Positions 1-6,333 of a stretch of 9,006 nt of DNA are shown piece by piece (within the stretch, counting starts at the first letter, position 1; the number at the start of each line of letters is the position of its first letter). This stretch comes from CAIXZV01 sp037446495. GTDB lineage: Bacteria; Chloroflexota; Limnocylindria; Limnocylindrales; CSP1-4. Location: positions 1-9,006 of the forward strand of contig JBBIIL010000102.1 of assembly GCA_037446495.1 (NCBI GenBank). The letters run 5' to 3'. The position numbers and the translations under genes were made by a program. The notes under the pieces are model-generated. The model worked only from the letters and a program-made list of their open reading frames with translations, made no database searches and was not told the origin of the DNA.

Positions 1-759
1 GATGTTGTCGATGAACAGGAGGACGTCGCGGCCCTCCTCGTCGCGGAAGTACTCCGCCATCGTGAGGGCGGTCAGGCCGACGCGCTGGCGGGCGCCGGGC
101 GGCTCGTTCATCTGGCCGAACACAAAGGCGGTGCTCTTGATGACGCCCGACTCGGTCATCTCCTTGATCAGGTCGTTGCCCTCGCGCGAGCGCTCGCCCA
201 CGCCGGCGAACACCGACACGCCCGAGTGCTGCTTGGCGACGTTGTTGATCAGCTCCTGGATGATGACCGTCTTGCCGACGCCGGCGCCGCCGAAGATGCC
301 CACCTTGCCGCCCTTGCGGAACGGGCACACGAGGTCGATGACCTTGAGTCCGGTCTCGAACACCTCGACCTCGGTGGTCTGGTCCTCGAAGGACGGCGGA
401 CGGCGGTGGATCGGCAGCGTGCGGTCCGTGGCCACCGCGCCCTTGCCGTCGATCGGCAGGCCGAGCACGTCGAACACGCGGCCCAGCGTGACCTCGCCGA
501 CCGGCACCGAGATGGGGGCGCCCGTGTCCAGCACGGCCGTGCCGCGGGCGAGACCGTCCGTGGTGGTCATGGCGACGGCGCGCACCCAGTTGTTGCCCAG
601 GTGCTGCTGCACCTCGCAGGTCAGCGGCGGCTGGCCCTCGCGGACGATCTGGACGGCGTTGTAGATGGTGGGCAGGTGACCTGCCGGGAACTCGATGTCA
701 ACGACCGGGCCGGTGATCTGGACGACCCGGCCGGTCGCGGAAGGGGCGGCTGTCGCCAT
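1..759 (-). CDS. atpD: F1Fo ATP synthase subunit beta, N-terminal part (truncated by window edge)
   Basis: This is the catalytic beta subunit of F1, which binds and interconverts ADP + Pi and ATP at the alpha/beta interfaces. Only 253 codons are present and the frame is still open at position 1; the family is usually about 470 residues. The N-terminus (MATAAPSATGRVVQITGPVVDIEF) is the usual beta-barrel start. The P-loop GGAGVGKT lies at residues 157-164, the catalytic glutamate is E189 in VGERSREGND, and the Walker B strand LLFID ends at D251. The ATG at 757-759 is preceded by GAGGAGG with a spacer of about 11 nt. It follows atpG by 30 bp and is the last operon gene visible; atpC is expected further left. 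All key residues seen are intact. Identification is certain. Confidence 0.97.
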   Translation of the reverse strand, partial: MATAAPSATGRVVQITGPVVDIEFPAGHLPTIYNAVQIVREGQPPLTCEVQQHLGNNWVRAVAMTTTDGLARGTAVLDTGAPISVPVGEVTLGRVFDVLGLPIDGKGAVATDRTLPIHRRPPSFEDQTTEVEVFETGLKVIDLVCPFRKGGKVGIFGGAGVGKTVIIQELINNVAKQHSGVSVFAGVGERSREGNDLIKEMTESGVIKSTAFVFGQMNEPPGARQRVGLTALTMAEYFRDEEGRDVLLFIDNI

Positions 760-789
760 CTTGGGTGGTGCCTCCTCGTTCGCGCTGGC

Positions 790-1650
790 CTAGCGGGCCT
801 GGGCGCCGCTTGCGATCTCGACCATCTCGCGCGTGATGTTTGCCTGGCGGACCTTGTTGTACGAGAGCGTGAGGTCGTCGATGAGCTCCTCGGCGTTCTC
901 GGTGGCGTTCTTCATGGCGACCATGCGCGACGATTCCTCGCTGGCCTTGGCCTCGAGCACCGCCTGGAACAGGCGGGTCGCGACGTAGCGCGGCAGGAGC
1001 GCCCGGAGGAAGTCGCCGGGACTGGGCTCGAACAGGAACTGGTTGCCCGGGATGCCCATCGTGTCCTCCGAGGGGATCACCGGCAGGAGCTGCTCGAGCA
1101 CCGGCTTCTGGGTGAGGGTTGAGATGAACCGCGAGTACACGACGTCCACGCGCTGGTACGTCCCGGCGACGAAGTCGTCCGTCACGAGGCGGGCGAGCGG
1201 GAGCGTGTCGGCGAACGACGGGCGGTCGCCGAAGCCCTCGAAGTGCGCTGCGATCGGCACGCCGGCGCGACGCATGGCGTCGCGGCCCTTGCGGCCCACC
1301 GTCGCGACCCGGAGATCGCCCGGGTGGTCCACGATCTCGCGCGAGGCGAACCGGATGGTGTTGGTGTTCAGCGCGCCCGCCAGGCCGCGGTCGCTGGTGA
1401 TGATCACGATGAGCCGGCTGTGCACGCGCTCGAGGTCCTGGTCCGCGAGCAGCGGGTGGTCCTCGCCCGACAGCACGGCCGCCAGGTCCGCGATCACCTC
1501 GTCGAGCTTCTGGCGGTACGGCCGCGAAGCGAGCGTGGACTCCTGGGCCCGGCGGAGCTTGGACGCCGCGACGAACTGCATCGCCCTCGTGATCTGCTTG
1601 ATGTTCTTCGCAGACCCGATGCGGCGCCGGATCTCACGCTGGGAGGGCAT
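790..1650 (-). CDS. atpG: F1Fo ATP synthase subunit gamma
   Basis: The gamma subunit is the rotating central shaft that couples the c-ring to the three catalytic beta sites. The product is 286 residues, normal for the family. The N-terminal helix (REIRRRIGSAKNIKQITRAM, residues 5-24) is followed by SDRGLAGALNTN at 86-97 and a conserved C-terminal helix around residues 237-282 (EESSRMVAMKNATENA, later YNKVRQANITREMVEI). I chose the ATG at 1648-1650, giving MPSQREIRRR, because bacterial gamma subunits begin within a few residues of REIRRRI; an in-frame GTG at 1663-1665 would add MRGGT. The ribosome binding site is weak (GGGGTGG about 5 nt upstream). The gene is separated from atpA by 160 bp, the longest gap in the operon, filled by an inverted-repeat element. 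It ends 30 bp before atpD. Confidence 0.97.
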   Translation of the reverse strand: MPSQREIRRRIGSAKNIKQITRAMQFVAASKLRRAQESTLASRPYRQKLDEVIADLAAVLSGEDHPLLADQDLERVHSRLIVIITSDRGLAGALNTNTIRFASREIVDHPGDLRVATVGRKGRDAMRRAGVPIAAHFEGFGDRPSFADTLPLARLVTDDFVAGTYQRVDVVYSRFISTLTQKPVLEQLLPVIPSEDTMGIPGNQFLFEPSPGDFLRALLPRYVATRLFQAVLEAKASEESSRMVAMKNATENAEELIDDLTLSYNKVRQANITREMVEIASGAQAR

Positions 1651-1678
1651 TGTTCCACCCCGCACTCAAGGGCAGCCG

Positions 1679-1801
1679 CTGCGATTGGCGCCGGGCCGCG
1701 TTGCCGTCTGCGCGCGCTCGCTCACGCACTGGAGTGCGCTCGCTCACGTGCTCGCCGGCGCCTTGCCGGGCGCCATCGGAGCGGCCGGGACCGAATCGCA
1801 G
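1679..1801. repeat. 123-bp inverted-repeat-bounded element between atpA and atpG
   Basis: The atpA-atpG gap holds a structured block. Its ends are imperfect inverted repeats of 21 nt (1679-1699 and 1781-1801) that match at 17 of 21 positions; the outer 8 nt (CTGCGATT and AATCGCAG) and the inner 6 nt (GGCCGC) are perfect. Inside lie two perfect direct copies of GCGCTCGCTCACG (1714-1726 and 1736-1748) and a small hairpin, CGCAC-TGGA-GTGCG (1725-1738). No target-site duplication is visible and no protein is encoded. The architecture resembles a REP-like or MITE-like intergenic element, but that class is inference: the sequence alone does not show that it is repeated elsewhere. As RNA it would form a fold-back between the two cistrons. 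Confidence 0.5.
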
Positions 1802-1810
1802 GTCTGACAT

Positions 1811-3343
<1,533 letters not shown>

Positions 3344-3359
3344 GGCGTCTCCGTATCGG

Positions 3360-3412
3360 GCGTTCGCAGGCTCTCGCGTTCGGGCCGGTGAACGCCGGCG
3401 CCGGTTGGCGTT
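3360..3412 (-). promoter_or_regulatory. Competing stem-loops in the atpH-atpA intercistronic leader
   Basis: In the 72-bp gap before atpA, GCGTTC occurs twice (3360-3365 and 3376-3381), its complement GAACGC once (3390-3395), and GGCGTT (3407-3412) is the perfect partner of AACGCC (3391-3396). GAACGC and AACGCC overlap, so the stems exclude one another: one fold pairs 3376-3381 with 3390-3395 around an 8-nt loop, and another pairs 3391-3396 with 3407-3412. The palindrome CCGGCGCCGG (3395-3404) adds a third option. There is no U-tract, so this is not a terminator. A role in tuning atpA translation or mRNA stability is inference only. Confidence 0.3.
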
Positions 3413-3415
3413 GGG

Positions 3416-3967
3416 CTAGCGGGGGCCACCCCCCGCGTGCAGTTGGTGTCGCAGCCGCTCGAGGCGACCGCGGATCGAGGCGTCCAGCAGCCGGTCACCG
3501 ACCTGGACGGCGACACCGCCGATCAGGGCGGGATCCACCAGGGTCTCCAGCTCCACGCGCGCGCCGGCCATCGCCTCCACGCGAGCGCGAATCGCGGCCG
3601 TCTCGTCGCCCGTGAGGGTGACGGCCGAGGTGACCGTCGCCATCACGATGCCGCGGTGGCGGTTGAGCAGGCGGTTGAACTCCTCGCTCACGCGCGGCAG
3701 GCTGCCCGCCCGGCCGCGGCTGACCAGGAGGTCCACGAGTCGCAGCGCCCCGGGCTGGATCCGACCCTCGAGCAGGCGGGCGACCAGCGCCGTCCGGTCC
3801 GTGAACGGCACGGCCGGGCTGGCGACGATCCGCGCGACGTCCGTCAGGCCCAGCACGCTGGCGGCGTAGGCCAGGTCCTCGTTCCAGACGTCGAGGGTGT
3901 CGTTGGCGAGGGCCACCTCGAAGGCGGCCTCCGCGTACCGGCGGGCGGCGGCGACGGGTCGGGGCAT
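3416..3967 (-). CDS. atpH: F1Fo ATP synthase subunit delta
   Basis: The delta subunit (OSCP homologue) caps the F1 head and ties it to the peripheral stalk made by subunit b. The product is 183 residues, typical of the family. The N-terminal helical domain begins AAARRYAEAAFEVA (residues 6-19). The C-terminal signature VDPALIGGVAVQVGD with LDASIRGRLERL covers residues 144-172. The ATG at 3965-3967 shares one base with the atpF stop codon (TGATG), so translation is probably coupled to atpF; GAGGA lies just before the overlap inside the atpF end. The gene ends 72 bp before atpA. Position between b and alpha is standard for the operon. Assignment is firm. Confidence 0.95.
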   Translation of the reverse strand: MPRPVAAARRYAEAAFEVALANDTLDVWNEDLAYAASVLGLTDVARIVASPAVPFTDRTALVARLLEGRIQPGALRLVDLLVSRGRAGSLPRVSEEFNRLLNRHRGIVMATVTSAVTLTGDETAAIRARVEAMAGARVELETLVDPALIGGVAVQVGDRLLDASIRGRLERLRHQLHAGGGPR

Positions 3968-4530
3968 CAGTTCCTCGACCCGCCGGACTCGGCAAGGAAG
4001 TCGGCCACCAGCTTGCGCTGGCGGTCGCCGGTCATGCTGTCGGCCACGACCCGTCCGGCCGCGGCGAGCGCGAGGTCGGTGACCTCGCCGCGGAGCTCCG
4101 CGATGGCCTTCTGCTTCTCGGCCTCGATCTCGGCGGCAGCACGCTCCCGCAGGCGCGCGAGCTCCCCCCGCGTGGCGGCGATGTCCAGCTCACGGGCGTC
4201 CGCCGACGCCTTCTGGGCGCGGGCGATGATGTCGTTCGCCTCGCGGCGCGCCTCGGTGATCGCCGCCAGCCGCTCGGCCTCGGCCGCGTCGCGATCACGG
4301 CGCGCCTGTTCCGCGTCCTTGAGGCCCTCCTCGATGCGCGCACGGCGCTCGTCGAGGGTCTTCACGAGCCCCCCGAACGCGATCGACCGGACGATCAGGA
4401 AGAAGACGATGAAGTTGGCGGCGGAGACGATGACCCAGAACAGGTTGATCTGGAATGTCGGGCCTTCCGTTGCCGCCGGGGCGACCGCCGCCTGTCGGGC
4501 TGCCGCCCCAACGAGGGCAAGGATGTCCAC
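3967..4530 (-). CDS. atpF: F1Fo ATP synthase subunit b
   Basis: Subunit b forms the dimeric peripheral stalk that holds F1 still against the rotating c-ring. The 187-residue product has an N-terminal segment of about 27 residues, one membrane helix at roughly 29-50 (INLFWVIVSAANFIVFFLIV), then a long charged, alanine-rich coiled coil from about residue 57 to 150 (LDERRARIEEGLKDAEQARR and onward), and a C-terminal part that meets delta. The start is a GTG at 4528-4530 with GAGG six nt upstream; no closer ATG gives the membrane helix. It begins 22 bp after atpE and its TGA overlaps the atpH ATG by one base. The b subunit is weakly conserved in sequence, so the call rests on architecture and position, which agree. 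Confidence 0.94.
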   Translation of the reverse strand: MDILALVGAAARQAAVAPAATEGPTFQINLFWVIVSAANFIVFFLIVRSIAFGGLVKTLDERRARIEEGLKDAEQARRDRDAAEAERLAAITEARREANDIIARAQKASADARELDIAATRGELARLRERAAAEIEAEKQKAIAELRGEVTDLALAAAGRVVADSMTGDRQRKLVADFLAESGGSRN

Positions 4531-4552
4531 GGGTCGCCTCGTCTCGGGTGGG

Positions 4553-4771
4553 CTACTTGAGGACGAGCGCCAGGATGCCGACGACGATCGCGAGCACGCC
4601 GAGGCCTTCGGCGAACGCCGCGAAGATGATCGCGAAGCCGCGGATCTGGCCAGCTGCGTCGGGGTTCCGCCCGATGGCGCTCGAGGCCATGCCGGCGAGG
4701 ATGCCGATGCCGATGCCGGGGCCGAGGACGCCGAGGGCGGCCAGGCCAGCGCCGATAGGTCCGAGGTTCAT
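4553..4771 (-). CDS. atpE: F1Fo ATP synthase subunit c (proteolipid)
   Basis: Subunit c forms the rotor ring that carries ions across the membrane. The product is a 72-residue hairpin of two membrane helices: helix 1 at about 4-31 with the glycine pattern GPGIGIGILAG, the polar loop GRNPDA (34-39), and helix 2 at about 43-71 with the ion-binding carboxylate E55 in AAFAEGLGVLA. Known Na+-type c subunits have Gln in helix 1 and Ser-Thr after the glutamate; here these positions are I22, G56 and L57, so a proton-coupled ring is inferred. The ATG at 4769-4771 was chosen because it gives the standard length and has the strong site GGAGGAG six nt upstream; the frame is open further upstream, but that would add a non-family arginine-rich tail. 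A perfect hairpin sits just before the ribosome binding site. Confidence 0.96.
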   Translation of the reverse strand: MNLGPIGAGLAALGVLGPGIGIGILAGMASSAIGRNPDAAGQIRGFAIIFAAFAEGLGVLAIVVGILALVLK

Positions 4772-4788
4772 CCGGGACTCCTCCGTGT

Positions 4789-4807
4789 GGCCCGGTGTCG
4801 CCGGGCC
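4789..4807 (-). promoter_or_regulatory. Perfect 7-bp hairpin immediately upstream of the atpE ribosome binding site
   Basis: In the 58-bp atpB-atpE gap, GGCCCGG (4789-4795) and CCGGGCC (4801-4807) form a perfect stem with a 5-nt loop. On the minus-strand transcript the stem ends 4 nt before the GGAGGAG of atpE (4778-4784). It lacks a U-tract, so it is not a terminator. The c subunit is needed in about 8 to 17 copies per complex while a is needed once, and raised atpE translation or mRNA processing between atpB and atpE is known in other bacteria. A comparable role here is inference. Confidence 0.4.
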
Positions 4808-4829
4808 GGCTGTCGATTGGGTTGGTGCG

Positions 4830-5837
4830 TCAGCTCTGGGTGATCGAAGGCGCGGGGACCGGCCAGGCCGGCACCGACACCTCATCGTGCGTCGCGCCAT
4901 GCTCCTCGTCCCCGCCGTGGTGCTCGATCGCGACCAGGGTGAACATCAGCGTCAGGGTGGCGAAGATGAGCGCCTGCACCAGGTTCAGCAGGAGCTCCAG
5001 TGCGATCATGGCCATCGGGATGATCGCGAAGGTGAGCGCCGTGATGACACCCAGTGCCACCTCGCCGCCGTAGATGTTGCCGAAGAGCCGCATCGAGAGC
5101 GTGACGGGCTTGACTACCTCGAGCATCAGCTCGATAAGGCCCACGAACAGGGCGATGAGGCCGGCTCCGATGCCGTTGCGGAACTCCCCGAGTGGGAAGA
5201 ACTTGGACAGGTAGCCCCGGAAGCCCAGCGCCCGGAAGCCCTGGTACTCGAAGAAGACGAAGGCGGTCAGGGCCAGCCCGAGCGTGATGTTGAGGTCGCT
5301 GGTGGGTGCGCGCAGCTGCGGGATCTTGCCGATGGGCGGGATCAGGCCCGACCAGTTCGAGAGCAGGATGTAGAGGAAGAAGCCGGCGAACAGCAGGATG
5401 AACGGACGCGCCTCCGGACCGCCGAGGGACATGCCGAAGCCCTCGATCTGCTCCCAGACGTACTCCATCGCGTTCTGGGCCTTGCCCGGGACCATCGCCC
5501 GGCCGCGGGTCATCGCGAACAGCAGCAGGATCACCAGGACCGACACGATCCACATCGTGACGATGGTGTTGGTGATGGACACGTCAACGGTGACCACGCC
5601 CATCGGCTGGTCCGCCACGGGGCCATTCGCGCGCCACAGGACGGCCGGGGCCGGCAGCTCGAGGTTGCCGTTGATGTAGCAGACGGGGTACGAGCACCCC
5701 GCGGTGGGGTCCGACTTGTCGAACGGCGGCGCCCACAGGAAGGCGAGCACGTCCGCGAGGATCACGAACAGGAGCAGCAGGCCGATGGCCAGCGGCTTCC
5801 GGTTGCGCTTCGCCTCCGTCTGCGCCTCTATGGTCAC
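4830..5837 (-). CDS. atpB: F1Fo ATP synthase subunit a
   Basis: Subunit a is the membrane stator that provides the two half-channels for ions at the c-ring. The product is 335 residues, longer than the 271 of E. coli. Membrane segments are visible at about 15-36, 89-109, 145-166, 183-197, 222-242, 258-280 and 281-304. The essential arginine is R250 in KPVTLSMRLFGNIYGGE, with E259 and Q288 at the conserved E219 and Q252 positions of E. coli. The start is a GTG at 5835-5837 with GGAGG 4 nt upstream. Two additions are notable: an N-terminal outside loop with C48 and C53 (GCSYPVC), and a His/Asp/Glu-rich tail after the last helix (H306, H307, H313, H317). The gene lies 67 bp after atpZ and 58 bp before atpE. 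Confidence 0.96.
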   Translation of the reverse strand: MTIEAQTEAKRNRKPLAIGLLLLFVILADVLAFLWAPPFDKSDPTAGCSYPVCYINGNLELPAPAVLWRANGPVADQPMGVVTVDVSITNTIVTMWIVSVLVILLLFAMTRGRAMVPGKAQNAMEYVWEQIEGFGMSLGGPEARPFILLFAGFFLYILLSNWSGLIPPIGKIPQLRAPTSDLNITLGLALTAFVFFEYQGFRALGFRGYLSKFFPLGEFRNGIGAGLIALFVGLIELMLEVVKPVTLSMRLFGNIYGGEVALGVITALTFAIIPMAMIALELLLNLVQALIFATLTLMFTLVAIEHHGGDEEHGATHDEVSVPAWPVPAPSITQS

Positions 5838-5904
5838 GTGTCCTCCAAGCGGTCAGTCGCCCGGCCCGGGGGCCGTACTTCGTCGAGCCTGTTCCGTGGC
5901 CGGT

Positions 5905-6120
5905 CTAGTCCAACCGCTTCAGGAACCGCGTGATCATTCGCCAGATGCCGACGATCCCGATCCCGGCGCCTCCGAGGAAGCCCGCCAGCAAGAACATCGG
6001 CACCGTCTCGAGCTGCTGGTCCAACCAGTAGCCCGCCAACGCCCCGGCGAGGGTCGTCACAAGCAGGAGCACGCCGATCTCTGAGAACAGCGCGATGTAC
6101 GCTCCGGCACCAGTGTTCAT
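5905..6120 (-). CDS. atpZ: AtpZ/AtpI family small membrane protein of the ATP synthase operon
   Basis: This 71-residue protein has two membrane helices (about 13-33 and 40-62) joined by YWLDQQLETVP, and ends in a basic stretch (RMITRFLKRLD). The pattern G-x-W-L-D-x-x-L before a Pro and a glycine-rich second helix is that of the AtpZ/AtpI (ATPase gene 1) family. Family members before atpB have been linked to c-ring assembly and to Mg2+/Ca2+ handling; neither is shown by this sequence. I chose the ATG at 6118-6120, which has GAAGGG (6127-6132) six nt upstream and sits about 18 nt after a predicted transcription start. The frame is open upstream, but a longer protein would cross the promoter. 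Whether to call it atpZ or atpI is uncertain. Confidence 0.85.
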   Translation of the reverse strand: MNTGAGAYIALFSEIGVLLLVTTLAGALAGYWLDQQLETVPMFLLAGFLGGAGIGIVGIWRMITRFLKRLD

Positions 6121-6144
6121 GGGCGACCCTTCACCGCGCCCGAG

Positions 6145-6173
6145 ATGATACCAGAGCGCCCCCGCGCTCCCAA
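6145..6173 (-). promoter_or_regulatory. Predicted sigma70-type promoter of the ATP synthase operon
   Basis: On the minus strand, TTGGGA (6173-6168, 4 of 6 matches to TTGACA) is followed after exactly 17 bp by TATCAT (6150-6145, 5 of 6 matches to TATAAT), and the -10 is preceded by TG one base upstream (TGGTATCAT), an extended -10. It is an AT-rich spot in very GC-rich surroundings. A start near 6138 would give a leader of about 18 nt that contains the atpZ ribosome binding site (6127-6132). No comparable match was seen upstream of the other genes. Confidence 0.65.
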
Positions 6174-6174
6174 C

Positions 6175-6301
6175 CGCCCGTTGCGGCCCGGGTCCTCTCA
6201 ACTTGAGGTCCGCGCATGGCGCATCCCTGGACGTCGGCCGGCCCGTTCGCCCGCTCGCCCGATCGTCCTGGCGCCCCGTTCGCCCGTTGCGGCCCGGGTC
6301 C
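6175..6301. repeat. Two perfect copies of a 21-bp sequence upstream of the atp promoter
   Basis: The same 21 bp, beginning CGCCCGTTGCGG and ending CCCGGGTCC on the plus strand, occurs at 6175-6195 and 6281-6301, a spacing of 106 bp. The promoter-proximal copy ends one base from the predicted -35 box (6168-6173). Between the copies is the 11-bp interrupted palindrome CTCAA-C-TTGAG (6197-6207). The position suits paired binding sites for a regulator, but the copies could equally come from the local octamer repetition or from duplication. Confidence 0.5.
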
Positions 6302-6333
6302 GGCGCCCCGTTGGCCCGATCGCCCTATCGCCC
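6245..6333. repeat. Degenerate octamer repeat (NNTCGCCC) downstream of the WecA-like gene
   Basis: On the plus strand the octamer NNTCGCCC recurs: GTTCGCCC (6245-6252), GCTCGCCC (6253-6260), a variant GATCGTCC (6261-6268), GTTCGCCC (6278-6285), GATCGCCC (6318-6325) and TATCGCCC (6326-6333). The last two overlap the 3' end of the WecA-like gene. In addition GGCGCCCCGTT occurs at 6270-6280 and 6302-6312, and GCCCGATCG at 6257-6265 and 6314-6322. This is simple-sequence-like DNA, probably produced by slippage; no function is evident. Confidence 0.5.

Noticed and set aside
1663..1665. In-frame GTG as the atpG start
   Set aside because: It would add MRGGT before the family-typical N-terminus. The ATG at 1648-1650 places the conserved REIRRRI helix at the usual distance from the start.
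1634..1810. 58-residue minus-strand frame starting with ATG directly after the atpA stop codon
   Set aside because: It runs through the inverted-repeat element into the start of atpG in another frame. Its third codon positions are far less GC-rich than in the neighbouring genes, its Arg-rich sequence reflects the DNA repeats, and it resembles no known subunit.
4772..4900. Upstream extension of atpE (115-residue version)
   Set aside because: The added 43 residues are Arg/Pro-rich, overlap atpB and lie upstream of the strong ribosome binding site at 4778-4784. Subunit c is normally about 70-90 residues.
5862..5875. CGGCC-CGGG-GGCCG hairpin between atpZ and atpB as a terminator
   Set aside because: No U-tract follows on the minus-strand transcript, and termination here would cut atpZ from the operon. 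The stem is short and GC-only, common by chance in this DNA.
3437..5933. Plus-strand open frames of 468 codons (3437-4843) and 492 codons (4455-5933) opposite atpH-atpB
   Set aside because: They are antisense to certain ATP synthase genes, have biased shadow composition and overlap each other. They follow from the rarity of stop codons at this GC content.
6197..6207. Palindrome CTCAACTTGAG after the WecA-like gene as a rho-independent terminator
   Set aside because: Its perfect core has only a 1-nt loop. A longer fold has an A-A mismatch, and no U-tract follows in either direction.
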